From NCBI RefSeq assembly GCF_900129425.1, contig NZ_LT670817.1:434001-498000 (forward strand): a stretch of DNA of 64,000 nucleotides. The letters run 5' to 3'. How positions within the stretch are numbered: the stretch's first letter is position 1; the number at the start of each line of letters is the position of its first letter. The position numbers and the translations under genes are program-made. Shown here piece by piece: positions 26,863-36,165 of this stretch. Source of the stretch: Bradyrhizobium erythrophlei (GTDB lineage: Bacteria; Pseudomonadota; Alphaproteobacteria; Rhizobiales; Xanthobacteraceae). The notes under the pieces are model-generated. The model was given only the letters and a program-made list of their open reading frames with translations, did not search any database and was not told where the DNA came from.

Positions 26863-27390
26863 ATGTGCCCAGCGACATCGCCCTCGAAATTCGCTTCCTC
26901 CGTCGCGGCGGCAGCGCTGTTGTTCTGGCTAGGCGGAATTGCCGCCGGCGCCGCGCAGTCGATGCCGGCCACCGAGAACGGCCGTTATGCGCTGTCGCCG
27001 GTCCCCGATGGCGTGGTCAGGCTCGATAGCCGCACCGGCGTGGTTTCGACCTGCAGCAATTCCGGCGCCGGTTGGGCCTGCTACGAGGTGCCCGACGAAC
27101 GCGCCGCGCTCGATGCCGAAATTGGCCGGCTCGAGGCCGACAATGAAAAGCTCAGGGCGGAGCTGGCGGCGCGCGAGCCGACGGTGACCGGCAAGGTCGA
27201 GGAAGCCCTGCCGAAGACGGACTCGCTGAAAAAGCCCGAGCCGAAGGCGGCCGAAGGCGAGCGCAAAATAGAAATTCCACTGCCGAGCGACCGCGACATG
27301 GACCGCATGATGTCATTCCTGGAACAGGCGTGGCGGCGGCTGGTCGAGATGGCCAACCGGATGCAGAAGGACGTCACCGGCAAGATTTGA
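26863..27390 (+). CDS. Secreted coiled-coil protein of unknown function
   Basis: 175 residues from the ATG at 26863, with GAGGCGGAG upstream. A signal peptide ends about AAGAAQS. The mature protein has a short beta-rich segment with two cysteines (GRYALSPVPDGVVRLDSRTG..TCSNSGAGWACYEVPDER), then a coiled coil (LDAEIGRLEADNEKLRAELAA), a Lys/Pro/Glu linker and a C-terminal amphipathic helix. I recognise the layout as a conserved hypothetical of this bacterial group; function unknown. Confidence 0.75.
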   Translation: MCPATSPSKFASSVAAAALLFWLGGIAAGAAQSMPATENGRYALSPVPDGVVRLDSRTGVVSTCSNSGAGWACYEVPDERAALDAEIGRLEADNEKLRAELAAREPTVTGKVEEALPKTDSLKKPEPKAAEGERKIEIPLPSDRDMDRMMSFLEQAWRRLVEMANRMQKDVTGKI

Positions 27391-27403
27391 AGCGCCTTCC
27401 GCG

Positions 27404-27533
27404 GGTCGTCCCGGCGAACGCCGGACCCATAACCGCCGGCGTTGGTTATTGCAGAAGGTATCGACTTCCACTGCACCCAATCGAGAGGCCGCGGGGTATG
27501 AGTCCCGGCGTTCGCCGGGACGATCATATTGAG
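27404..27533. repeat. Interspersed palindromic repeat
   Basis: GTCGTCCCGGCGAACGCCGG at the left and CCCGGCGTTCGCCGGGACGA at the right are inverted, around CGGCGTTGGTTATTGCAGAAGG and GAGAGGCCGCGGGGTATGAG. Same architecture as the repeat at 22961-23072. Confidence 0.75.
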
Positions 27534-27542
27534 AGATCATTC

Positions 27543-28016
27543 ATGACTGCACCAAAATCGCTGTCGCGCTCTGCGTCATCTACCATTCGCGCAGACACCA
27601 TCGTGACCTCGCTGCTCACGGCCCAAACGTCCGGACGCGGCTTTGTCGATCTCAGCGCGGAGATCGTGAAATTTGTCAGGGACGTCGGCGCGACAGAGGG
27701 CGCGGTGACGCTGTTCATCCGCCATACCTCGGCGTCGCTGACGATCCAGGAGAACGCCGATCCGTCGGTGCTGCTCGATCTAATGACGGCGCTCGACCGG
27801 CTGGCGCCCGAGAACGCCGGATGGCGCCACGACACCGAAGGCCCCGACGACATGCCCGCGCACATCAAGACCATGCTGACGGCGACCTCGCTGCACATCC
27901 CCGTCGTGAAGGGCGAACTCGCGCTCGGAACATGGCAGGCGATCTATTTGATCGAGCATCGCGCGCGTCCGCACCGGCGCGAGATCGTGCTGCAATTCGC
28001 AGGTGCCGCGGGCTGA
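27543..28016 (+). CDS. YjbQ/UPF0047-family protein
   Basis: 157 residues from the ATG at 27543. The family signature HTSASLTIQENADPSVLLD is perfect, and the C-terminal GTWQAIYLIEHRARPHRREIVLQF box is conserved. Members form trimers with a histidine-rich cavity; E. coli YjbQ has been reported to have weak thiamine-phosphate synthase activity, but the physiological role is uncertain. An upstream open frame runs through the preceding repeat and is not expected to be translated. Confidence 0.92.
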   Translation: MTAPKSLSRSASSTIRADTIVTSLLTAQTSGRGFVDLSAEIVKFVRDVGATEGAVTLFIRHTSASLTIQENADPSVLLDLMTALDRLAPENAGWRHDTEGPDDMPAHIKTMLTATSLHIPVVKGELALGTWQAIYLIEHRARPHRREIVLQFAGAAG

Positions 28017-28023
28017 AAATAAG

Positions 28024-28051
28024 ACCGGCCGCGGAGCGATCCGCGGCCGGT
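28024..28051. terminator. Bidirectional hairpin between yjbQ-like and MFS genes
   Basis: ACCGGCCGCGGA-GCGA-TCCGCGGCCGGT, a perfect 12-bp stem between two convergent genes; a second hairpin CCGGCA..TGCCGG follows at about 28069-28087. No long U-tract, but the position fits transcription termination for both. Confidence 0.65.
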
Positions 28052-28094
28052 AATTGATGAGACGTCTCCGGCAACCAGGCTGCCGGAAAACCCG

Positions 28095-29759
28095 CTAGTT
28101 CGACCTGATGTCCACGTCCTTGGTTTCCGGCAGGAAGAAGAAGCCGACAACCACGGTGATAGCCGCGAAGATGATCGGATACCACAGACCGGCGTAGATA
28201 TCGCCGGTCGAGGCCACGATCGCGAACGCGGTCGCGGGCAACAATCCGCCGAACCAGCCGTTGCCGATGTGATAGGGCAGCGACATCGAGGTGTAGCGGA
28301 TCTTGGTCGGGAACAGTTCGACCAGCATCGCCGCGATCGGCCCGTACACCATGGTGACGAAGATCACCAGGATGAACAGCAGGCCGATCAAAGCGGCGAC
28401 CTGCGGACGGAAGATGTCGAACGGGTTCGACATCTTCACGATGCCTGCATCGCCGGCCTTCGGATAGCCGGCCGCGGTAACGGCCGCGGCGATAGCCGGG
28501 TTGCCGGTTTTTGCGTCGGTATAGGGCACGTCCTTGCCGTTCACGGTGATCTTCACCCCTGAACCTGCCGGGCCGTAAACGGTCGAATATTTGACCGACG
28601 ACGAAGCCAGGTAGGCGCGGGCGGTGTCGCACGGCGCGCTGAACACGCGCGTGCCGACCGGGTTGAACAGATCGCCGCAACCCGCGGGATCGGCGACGAC
28701 CTCGACCTTGGCTGCTTCGATGGCCTTCTCCAGCGCCGGATTGGCATTGGTGGTGATCATCCGGAAGATCGGGAAGAAGGTCAGCGCCGCGATCAGGCAG
28801 CCTGCGAGAATGATCGGCTTGCGACCGATCTTGTCCGACAACGCGCCGAACACGATGAAGAAGCCGGTACCGAGCAACAGCGACCACGCGATCAGAAGGT
28901 TGGCGGTGTAGCCATCGACCTTCAGGATCGATTGCAGGAAGAACAGCGCGTAGAACTGACCCGTATACCAGACCACGCCCTGGCCCATGGTGCCGCCAAG
29001 CAGCGCGAGAATGACGATCTTGGCATTGCCCCAGTTGGCGAAGGCTTCGGTCAGCGGGGCCTTTGAACTCTTGCCTTCGTCCTTCATCTTCTGGAACACC
29101 GGCGATTCACTGAGGCGCAGCCGGATCCAGACCGAAATCCCGAGCAGGACGACCGACACCAGGAACGGAATACGCCAGCCCCAGGTGGCGAAATCGGCTT
29201 CGCCGACAGCGGTCCGGGTGAACAGGATCACCAACAGCGACAGGAAAAGTCCCAGCGTAGCGGTGGTCTGGATGAACGAGGTGTAATAGCCGCGCTTGCC
29301 CTGCGGCGAATGCTCGGCCACGTAAGTGGCGGCTCCGCCATACTCACCGCCCAGCGCAAGACCTTGCGCCAGACGCAGTGCGATCAGGATAACAGGCGCG
29401 GCAAAACCGATCGTCGCCGCGTTAGGCAGCAGGCCGACGATGAAGGTCGACAAGCCCATGATCAGAATGGTGACGAGGAAGGTGTATTTGCGTCCGACGA
29501 TGTCACCGACGCGTCCGAACACGATGGCGCCGAACGGGCGCACCAGGAAGCCGGCGGCGAAGGCGAGCAGCGCAAAGATGTCGCGCGTCGCCGGCGGGTA
29601 GGCGCTGAAGAATTGCGCGCCGATAATGCTGGCGAGCGATCCGTAAAGATAGAAATCATACCATTCGAAAACGGTGCCGAGCGATGAAGCGAGAATGACG
29701 AAGCGTTCGTCCTTCGTCATGCCGCCGGTTCTGACTTGCGTTGCCGCCATTGTGGACAT
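28095..29759 (-). CDS. MHS-family MFS transporter (metabolite:H+ symporter)
   Basis: 554 residues from the ATG at 29759; GGGGAGCG lies upstream. Twelve membrane helices. Hallmarks of the metabolite:H+ symporter group are SSLGTVFEWYDFYLYGSLAS at the first helix and GRVGDIVGRKYTF plus GALSDKIGRK in the 2-3 and 8-9 loops. A soluble loop of about 100 residues (ALEKAIEAAKVEVVAD to GIVKMSNPFD) lies in the C-terminal half, a feature known in a subset of these transporters. Substrate likely a small organic acid or osmolyte; not assignable. Divergent from the CrbR-like regulator. Confidence 0.9.
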   Translation of the reverse strand: MSTMAATQVRTGGMTKDERFVILASSLGTVFEWYDFYLYGSLASIIGAQFFSAYPPATRDIFALLAFAAGFLVRPFGAIVFGRVGDIVGRKYTFLVTILIMGLSTFIVGLLPNAATIGFAAPVILIALRLAQGLALGGEYGGAATYVAEHSPQGKRGYYTSFIQTTATLGLFLSLLVILFTRTAVGEADFATWGWRIPFLVSVVLLGISVWIRLRLSESPVFQKMKDEGKSSKAPLTEAFANWGNAKIVILALLGGTMGQGVVWYTGQFYALFFLQSILKVDGYTANLLIAWSLLLGTGFFIVFGALSDKIGRKPIILAGCLIAALTFFPIFRMITTNANPALEKAIEAAKVEVVADPAGCGDLFNPVGTRVFSAPCDTARAYLASSSVKYSTVYGPAGSGVKITVNGKDVPYTDAKTGNPAIAAAVTAAGYPKAGDAGIVKMSNPFDIFRPQVAALIGLLFILVIFVTMVYGPIAAMLVELFPTKIRYTSMSLPYHIGNGWFGGLLPATAFAIVASTGDIYAGLWYPIIFAAITVVVGFFFLPETKDVDIRSN

Positions 29760-30097
29760 TTGAATCGCTCCCCGAATCGTTGACGCAAATATCGCCCCCA
29801 TGCGCCGGACTGGGCCGGAGGCTTTCATTAACGGTAACATCGCCGTGAAACCTCACCCAATAAGACTTTTGGCCCTCCGCACCACTATCTCGAGTAGGCC
29901 ACGACGACTCCGATCCGGCAAGTTCAGGCAACGAGTCTATTGCGACGCACAAATTCTGGCGGATTAACCGCTTTGCCGCTTGGCAATATTGCGCGCTTGC
30001 ATGCGAGCGTCGGTCAGACGACAATTGAAGCAGAAAACTCGCTTGGCAGGCCCCAAAGCGGTCACGGGTTTTGCCGCAACCCTCTCGCAAGAAATAA
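29760..30097. other. Divergent intergenic region (MFS / regulator)
   Basis: About 340 bases, no supportable gene. Expected to hold the promoters of both neighbours. AAGAAATAA precedes the regulator ATG; no clear binding palindrome seen. Confidence 0.4.
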
Positions 30098-30775
30098 ATG
30101 ACTGCCGCCGCCAGCACCCGCCTCGTTATTGCCGATGACCATCCGCTGTTCCGCGATGCGCTGCGACAGGCGGTTGCAACCGTCGTGGCCACGGCAAAAA
30201 TCGACGAGGCCGGGTCGTTCGAGGAACTGACCGCGCTTTTGGAACAGGATTCCGATGTCGATCTGATCCTGCTCGATCTGACGATGCCGGGGATATCGGG
30301 CTTCTCCGGCTTGATCTATCTGCGCGCGCAATATCCGGCGATCCCGGTCGTGGTCGTGTCCGCCAGCGACGACGTCGGCACCATCCGCCGCTCGCTGGAT
30401 TTCGGCGCCTCGGGGTTCATTCCCAAGCGGTTCGGGGTCGAGACGCTGCGCGACGCGATCCTGAAAGTCATGGAGGGCGACGTCTGGGTGCCGCCGGACA
30501 CCGATCTCTCATCGGCGGCCGACCCGGACATGACGCGGCTGCGCGACCGGCTGGTGACGCTGACCCCGCAGCAGGTGCGGGTGCTGATGATGCTGTCGGA
30601 AGGTCTGCTCAACAAGCAGATCGCCTATGAACTCGGCGTATCGGAAGCGACCATCAAGGCGCATGTGTCCGCGATCCTGCAAAAGCTCGGGGTCGAGAGC
30701 CGCACCCAGGCCGTGATCGCGGCGGCGAAAATCGCCGGCGGCCAGTGGCGGCAAGGCACGCCGTCACCGCAATAA
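30098..30775 (+). CDS. LuxR/NarL-family response regulator (CrbR-like)
   Basis: 225 residues. Receiver domain: acidic pair D13-D14 in VIADDHPLFRD, phosphorylation site D60 in LILLDLTMPG, and the conserved lysine replaced in context by FIPKRF. The C-terminal LuxR helix-turn-helix is LTPQQVRVLMMLSEGLLNKQ with VSEATIKAHVSAIL. It is convergent, 13 bases from the transporter-fused hybrid kinase, which suggests a pair. In Vibrio and Pseudomonas the analogous CrbS/CrbR pair activates acetyl-CoA synthetase; acs is not visible here. Confidence 0.9.
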   Translation: MTAAASTRLVIADDHPLFRDALRQAVATVVATAKIDEAGSFEELTALLEQDSDVDLILLDLTMPGISGFSGLIYLRAQYPAIPVVVVSASDDVGTIRRSLDFGASGFIPKRFGVETLRDAILKVMEGDVWVPPDTDLSSAADPDMTRLRDRLVTLTPQQVRVLMMLSEGLLNKQIAYELGVSEATIKAHVSAILQKLGVESRTQAVIAAAKIAGGQWRQGTPSPQ

Positions 30776-30788
30776 CTCAGACGCGCGG

Positions 30789-33700
30789 TTACTCTGCCGC
30801 CACCATCTGCTGGGTGCGCCACTGACCGAGCAAAGCCCGCAGCGATGCCGGTTTGACCGGCTTGTTGAGCACCGCGATGTTATCGTCGCGCGCCGCGGCC
30901 CGCACATGCGGGCTGCGATCGGCGGTGATCAGGATCGCCGGAATATTCTCGCCGAACCGGCGGCGAATGTCCCGGATCGCGGCGACGCCGTTGCCGCGGT
31001 CGAGATGATAGTCGACCAGAAGACCGGTGACCCGTCCGCCAGCGGCCTCGATCGCGTCGATCGCGGTGTCGGGATCGGCCACCGCGATGACCTCGGCGTC
31101 CCAGGCGGTCAGCAGCGTCTTCATGCCGTCCAGGATCGCCGCATCGTTCTCGATACAGACGATCAGGGACCCGCTCATCGGCGTCTTCGACAGCGGGGTG
31201 GCGCTGGTGACCGCGGCGGTGTGGTTGATCGCCTTGGCGGTCGGCACCATCACCGAAAAAAACGAGCCGCCGCTGACATTGGAGTCCAGCGCAATGCCAT
31301 GGTGGAGAACGCGGGCGAGGCGCTCGACGATCGACAGTCCCAGCCCCAGGCCGCGCGCAATCCGCGCGCCCTGCTCGAGGCGGTGAAACTCCTTGAAGAT
31401 CTCGCCACGCTTGAGAATGGGAATGCCGACGCCGGTGTCGTAAACGCCGATCTGCAGCGACTGGCCGCGGCGCCGGCACCCGACCAGCACGCGCCCGCGC
31501 GGCGTATATTTGATCGCGTTGGAGATCAGGTTCTGCAGCAGCCGCCGCAGCAGCAGCCGATCGGATTCCACCGGCAGCGAGCTCGGCACGAATGTCAGCT
31601 TGAGCCCCTTGGCGCGCGCGATCGGCGCAAATTCGATTTCCAGCGACCGCATCAGGTCGCCGACCTTGAAGCTGGTGATCGACGTCGCCATGGCGCCGGC
31701 ATCGAGCCGCGAAATATCCAGGAGAGCACCGAGGATTTCTTCGATCGCCTCCAGGGAGTCGTCGATGTTTTCGACCAGCCGGGAATCCTCGCCGCCGTTA
31801 TGGCGCTCGACCAGGCTCGTGACATAGAGCCGCGCCGCATTCAGCGGCTGCAGGATGTCGTGGCTCGCCGCCGCCAGAAACCGCGTCTTCGAGATGTTGG
31901 CGTCTTCCGCGGTGCTCTTGGCCAGCGCCAGTTCCGAATTCAGGCGCGTCAGTTCCTCGGTACGATCCTGCACCCGTTTTTCCAGGGTGGCGTTGGAGCG
32001 CTCCAGCGCTTCGGCGGCCTCGAACGACGGCGTGACGTCGGAAAAGGTGATGACCAGTCCGCCGCCGGGCATCCGGTTGGTGCGCACCTCGATCACCATG
32101 TGACGATCCGGGAGACGTTCGAGATACGGCTCGCCCTCGGTCGTATAGGCGGCCAGCCGCATTTCCATCAGCGACTCGCTGTCGCCGAACCCGGGCAAGC
32201 CGATGGCGCCCATGAATTCGAGGATTTCCTTCAGCGGAATCCCGATCTGGATCAGGTGCGGCGGCAGGCCGAGGATCTCGCCGAACTGACGGTTCGAACA
32301 GATCAGCTGCAGGTCGGCGTCGAACACGGCGATACCCTGCCGCACGTGGTTCAACGCGGTCTGCAATATCTCGCGGTTGAAATGAAACGCGGCGTGGGAA
32401 TCGTCGAGCAGTTTCAGCGCGGCCTTGGCCGAGACGGTGCGCTTGCGCAGCAACAGCGACATCACCAGCCGCGACGACGCCGCCCCGATCGAGGAGGCGA
32501 TCAGATGCTCGGCGTGCTGCAGCAATTCGAAATCGGCCGGTGCCGCCGGCTCGAGAGGCGCGCGCTGGGTGGCCGCGAAGGCCTCGAACGAATGACGAGC
32601 CCGATCAGGGCCCAGATATTGCGCCACGGTACTCTGGATGTCCTGCACCGTCACCATGGTGCGCCAGCGCCGGAATGTCGGTGCGATCGGCGCCAGCGCG
32701 TGCGGCACGAACAGATCCGCCTGCAACCGTTCGATCGAGGACGGCTCGCGCGCCAGCGACAGCGCGATATAGGTCAGAAGGTTGAGCGACAGCGACCAGA
32801 GCACGCCGTGCAGCAGCGGCGGCAGATCGGCGCCGAACAGCGCCTGCGGACGCAACGCCTCGATCCCGAACGGGCCGTGCTGCAGCAGCATCAGACCGGC
32901 GGTGTTGCCGTCCAGGAAGCTCGGCAGAAACAGCGTGTAAATCCACACGGCAACGCCGACCAGCATGCCGCCCATCGCGCCGCGCGCCGTCGCGCGACGC
33001 CAGAACAGGCCGCCGAAAAACGCCGGTGCGAGCTGCGCGATGGCCGCGAACGACAACAGGCCGATCGCCGCTAGCTGGGTGTTGCCGAGCGCGCGATAAT
33101 AGAAATAGGCCATCGCCATGATGGCGAAAATCGCAAGGCGGCGAGACCTGAGCAGGAAGTCGCCAAAATCCTTCTGGCCGGCGCGCGACTCCGAACCTCG
33201 CTGCAGCACCAGCGGCACCACGATGTCGTTCGAGACCATGACCGAAAGCGCGACACATTCCACGATCACCATGGCGGTGGCCGCCGAAAGGCCTCCGACA
33301 AAGACGCCGAGGCTGAGCAGGGGCGCATTTCCCTCGATCGGCAGCGCCAGCACATACATGTCGCTGTCGACGGCGCCGAACGGGAAGGTCACCAGGCCGG
33401 CGAGCGCGATCGGAATCACGAACAGGTTGATGGCGACCAGATACAGCGGAAACAGCCAGCGCGCCCGCCCCACTTCGGCATCGCTGGAATTCTCGACCAC
33501 GCTGACGTGAAACTGGCGCGGCAGCAGCATGATCGCGCAAAACGACAGCAGCACCATGGTGAGGAAGTTGCCGATCGAGGGCACGTAATCGATGGCGCGG
33601 ACGGCTTCCGGGGTCTTCATCGCGCGCCCGACCAGTTCGACCGGGCTGAACATCCAGAACGTGACGAAGGCGCCGGCCGCGATAAAGGCCACCAACTTGA

Positions 33701-34298
33701 TGATGGATTCGGTGGCGACCGCAAGTATCAGGCCATGCTGATGTTCGGTGGCGTCGGTTTGGCGGGTCCCGAACAGCACCGCGAATGCCGCCATCGCCAG
33801 CGTCACCATCAGCGCGATATCGCCGATGATCGGAATTTTGGAAAAGGCCTCGTCTTCGCTGAGGATGGTTTCGAGCGACGACGCCATGGCCTTGAGCTGG
33901 AGTGCGATATAGGGAACCGATCCGATGATCGCGATCAGCGCGACGGTGGCCGCCACCGCCTGGCTCTTGCCGTAGCGCGCGGCGATGAAATCGGCGATCG
34001 AGGTGATGTTCTGCGATTTCGCCAGCTGGATCACGCGGCGCAGCAGCGGCGTGCAGAATGCGATCATCACGATCGGCCCGATATAGATCGCGAGAAAATC
34101 CACGCTGGTGCGGGTGGCGAATCCGACCGAGCCGAAAAACGTCCAGGACGTGCAGTAAATGGCCAGCGACAGCGGATAGATCAGCGCGCTGGCACGGCCG
34201 CGCTGGGTCGGCGACAGCCGGTCGCCATAGCTCGCCACCAGGAACAGGAACCCGATGTAGCCGAAAGCGGCTGCGATTACGCCCCAGTCGTGCAGCAT
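30789..34298 (-). CDS. SSS-transporter-fused hybrid histidine kinase (CrbS-like)
   Basis: 1169 residues from the ATG at 34298. Residues 1-~490 form a sodium:solute-symporter-like (SLC5) domain with about 13 helices (ALIYPLSLAIYCTSWTFFGS is the PutP-like hallmark). A linker, a PAS domain around residue 660-780 (VFDADLQLICSNRQFGEILG) and a short coiled coil follow. The kinase has H813 in FLAAASHDILQPLNAARL and a G-box GVGIP, GLGLGLSIV. The C-terminal receiver has D1096 in GLLVDYHLDRGNG. The layout matches CrbS-type kinases, whose transporter domain may sense or carry acetate. The upstream 21-codon extension lacks a good start. Confidence 0.93.
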   Translation of the reverse strand: MLHDWGVIAAAFGYIGFLFLVASYGDRLSPTQRGRASALIYPLSLAIYCTSWTFFGSVGFATRTSVDFLAIYIGPIVMIAFCTPLLRRVIQLAKSQNITSIADFIAARYGKSQAVAATVALIAIIGSVPYIALQLKAMASSLETILSEDEAFSKIPIIGDIALMVTLAMAAFAVLFGTRQTDATEHQHGLILAVATESIIKLVAFIAAGAFVTFWMFSPVELVGRAMKTPEAVRAIDYVPSIGNFLTMVLLSFCAIMLLPRQFHVSVVENSSDAEVGRARWLFPLYLVAINLFVIPIALAGLVTFPFGAVDSDMYVLALPIEGNAPLLSLGVFVGGLSAATAMVIVECVALSVMVSNDIVVPLVLQRGSESRAGQKDFGDFLLRSRRLAIFAIMAMAYFYYRALGNTQLAAIGLLSFAAIAQLAPAFFGGLFWRRATARGAMGGMLVGVAVWIYTLFLPSFLDGNTAGLMLLQHGPFGIEALRPQALFGADLPPLLHGVLWSLSLNLLTYIALSLAREPSSIERLQADLFVPHALAPIAPTFRRWRTMVTVQDIQSTVAQYLGPDRARHSFEAFAATQRAPLEPAAPADFELLQHAEHLIASSIGAASSRLVMSLLLRKRTVSAKAALKLLDDSHAAFHFNREILQTALNHVRQGIAVFDADLQLICSNRQFGEILGLPPHLIQIGIPLKEILEFMGAIGLPGFGDSESLMEMRLAAYTTEGEPYLERLPDRHMVIEVRTNRMPGGGLVITFSDVTPSFEAAEALERSNATLEKRVQDRTEELTRLNSELALAKSTAEDANISKTRFLAAASHDILQPLNAARLYVTSLVERHNGGEDSRLVENIDDSLEAIEEILGALLDISRLDAGAMATSITSFKVGDLMRSLEIEFAPIARAKGLKLTFVPSSLPVESDRLLLRRLLQNLISNAIKYTPRGRVLVGCRRRGQSLQIGVYDTGVGIPILKRGEIFKEFHRLEQGARIARGLGLGLSIVERLARVLHHGIALDSNVSGGSFFSVMVPTAKAINHTAAVTSATPLSKTPMSGSLIVCIENDAAILDGMKTLLTAWDAEVIAVADPDTAIDAIEAAGGRVTGLLVDYHLDRGNGVAAIRDIRRRFGENIPAILITADRSPHVRAAARDDNIAVLNKPVKPASLRALLGQWRTQQMVAAE

Positions 34299-34379
34299 CG
34301 CTGCGTAACTCCCTGTGGAGGCCGACGCCCCGGCCAAATCTAACGCGTTGCGCCACCGCAAGCGACAGCGAATTTCGCG

Positions 34380-34529
34380 TCAAATCCGGGAAATGAGATC
34401 GTCGTTAAGTCCAGCGGGGGTTGGGAAAAAGCAAAGCGCGACGATGAACCAGGCGGCGCGGGCGCCAAGCGGCGCGACGATGGCCGCGGTGACGAGACCG
34501 CCGCCGATGCCCTTCCAGATGATGTCCAT
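34380..34529 (-). CDS. Possible small membrane protein
   Basis: 49-residue frame from the ATG at 34529 with GGAGG ten bases upstream. It has one or two hydrophobic stretches (IGGGLVTAAIVAPLGARAAW and FIVALCFFPTPAGL) and a polar end (NDDLISRI). It starts 82 bases before the hybrid kinase start on the same strand. The amino-acid pattern is plausible for a real small inner-membrane protein, but I recognise no family. Confidence 0.45.
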   Translation of the reverse strand: MDIIWKGIGGGLVTAAIVAPLGARAAWFIVALCFFPTPAGLNDDLISRI

Positions 34530-34661
34530 ACGCCAACCCACCTCCAGCCGCCGGGAAAGGGGGGCTCTCGATGATTACCTGCGATGTAATTGAACCGATT
34601 CACGGCAATGTGGAAGAACCGACACGGCAGGAGAGATACAACAAGGCAAAGGAAGCAGAAA

Positions 34662-35213
34662 ATGCAGAAGTTTATTGTTCACACCATCGAGACGGCGCCG
34701 GAGAAATCCAGGCCCACGCTGCGCGGCATGCAAGAAAAGTTCGGGTTTTTACCCAATGTGATGGGGACGATGGCCGAAAATCCGGTTCTCCTCAATGGAT
34801 TCGCCGCGAGCTTCGGAAGTTTTCATGGCGGCAGCTTCGACGAGTGCGAGAAGCAGGTGTTGCTGCTCACCAATGCGGTCACCCTCAAATGCCCGTGGAC
34901 GGTTGCGGCTCACTCCACCTTTGCGATCGAGGACGGCCTGCCGGAGAGCGACGTCAGCGCGGTCCGCGCCGGCAAGTTGCCCAGGGACCCGAAATATGCA
35001 GCGCTTTCGGCCATCACCAAAACCCTGATCGAAAACCGGGGCAAAGCGAGCGAGGCTGATATCGAACGATTCGTTTCGGCCGGCTATTCCAGGGCCCAGA
35101 TCTTCGAAGTGGTGCTGGGCACCGGGATTTCGATGACCACCGCCACGGCGACGAACATGGCGGGCACGCCGATCGAGGACCACTTCAAGGCCCAGACCTG
35201 GGCTGCGGCCTGA
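34662..35213 (+). CDS. Carboxymuconolactone decarboxylase/AhpD-like protein
   Basis: 183 residues from the ATG at 34662. CMD-fold protein, with the PEKSRPTLRGMQEKFGFLPNV start and FDECEKQVLLLTNAV helix typical of AhpD-like peroxidase-related proteins. The expected CxxC..H site (usually ECEYCVAAHS) reads KCPWTVAAHS: C77 and H84 are present but the second cysteine is T80. It may therefore lack disulfide reductase activity or use a single cysteine. Followed by an XRE regulator in the same direction. Confidence 0.88.
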   Translation: MQKFIVHTIETAPEKSRPTLRGMQEKFGFLPNVMGTMAENPVLLNGFAASFGSFHGGSFDECEKQVLLLTNAVTLKCPWTVAAHSTFAIEDGLPESDVSAVRAGKLPRDPKYAALSAITKTLIENRGKASEADIERFVSAGYSRAQIFEVVLGTGISMTTATATNMAGTPIEDHFKAQTWAAA

Positions 35214-35313
35214 CCTCAACGAAGCGCGCATCGTTCAGTGGGCGCCGAACCATGCGCGCTTCGTGTCGCCGCGTGATAATAAAGCGCATTCTGTCGCCGG
35301 CCATAAGGAACCG

Positions 35314-36147
35314 ATGTCCTCACCGAAACCCACCGCAAAGCCTGCGGCGAACGAACTCGGCGTGCTGCTGCGCCACTGGCGCGATCTGCGCGGCAAAAGC
35401 CAGTTCGATCTGTCGCTCGATACCGGGGTGTCGCAGCGGCACATCAGTTTCATCGAAAGCGGGCGCAGCGCTCCCGGCCGTCAGACCCTGCTTGAGATCG
35501 CGCAAGCCCTCGATATCCCGCTGCGCGACCGCAACAGCTTGTTGCTGGCCGCCGGCTATGCCCCGATCTATTCCGAGGGCGCCTGGAACGGACCGGAAAT
35601 GCAGAGCGTAACGGGCGCGCTTGAGCGCATGCTGCGCCAGCACGAGCCTTTCCCGGCGGTGGTGATGGATCGCTATTGGGACGTGCTCATGACCAACGAG
35701 GCAGCACCGCGCTTCTTCAATTGCTTCATCGACATGGCGGCGCGGAAGACGCCGCGCAACCTGCTGCATCTGATGTTCGACCCGAACGGCATGCGCCCGT
35801 TCATCGCCAACTGGGAAGCCGTGGCGAAGAGCCTGTTCCAGCGCGTCTACCGCGAATCGGTCGGGCGCGTGATCGACGACAGAACCAGGGCATTGCTGGC
35901 CGCGCTGCTCGCCTATCCCGGCGTCAAGACCGAGTGGAAAAACCCGGTCGAACTGAGCGCCATGCCGGTCATACCGATCGGCTTCGTAAGGGGCGATCAG
36001 TTGTTAAGCTACTTTTCGATGGTGACGACCGTCGGAACCCCGCAGACCATCGCGGCGCAGGAATTGCGCATCGAGTGCATGTTTCCGGCCGATGCAGCCA
36101 CCGAGGCCCATCATCGCAAAATGATGGGCAGCCCTCCCGCCTCGTGA
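35314..36147 (+). CDS. XRE regulator with MmyB-like ligand domain
   Basis: 277 residues from the ATG at 35314, with AAGGA six bases upstream (an earlier GTG at 35263 is less likely). The N-terminal helix-turn-helix is LGVLLRHWRDLRGKSQFDLS with VSQRHISFIESGRSAPGRQT. The C-terminal domain (FPAVVMDRYWDVLMTNEAAP and NLLHLMFDPNGMRPFIANWE) is the MmyB/MLTR type, which binds a small ligand, possibly a fatty acid or other lipid. It ends 18 bases before the convergent hemA. Probably controls a neighbour such as the AhpD-like gene. Confidence 0.92.
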   Translation: MSSPKPTAKPAANELGVLLRHWRDLRGKSQFDLSLDTGVSQRHISFIESGRSAPGRQTLLEIAQALDIPLRDRNSLLLAAGYAPIYSEGAWNGPEMQSVTGALERMLRQHEPFPAVVMDRYWDVLMTNEAAPRFFNCFIDMAARKTPRNLLHLMFDPNGMRPFIANWEAVAKSLFQRVYRESVGRVIDDRTRALLAALLAYPGVKTEWKNPVELSAMPVIPIGFVRGDQLLSYFSMVTTVGTPQTIAAQELRIECMFPADAATEAHHRKMMGSPPAS

Positions 36148-36165
36148 AGGGCGGCTGTGAGTGGG

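Noticed and set aside
30906..33074. Plus-strand open frame of 722 codons inside the hybrid kinase
   Set aside because: Fully antisense to the kinase, Arg/Gln-rich, without any motif.
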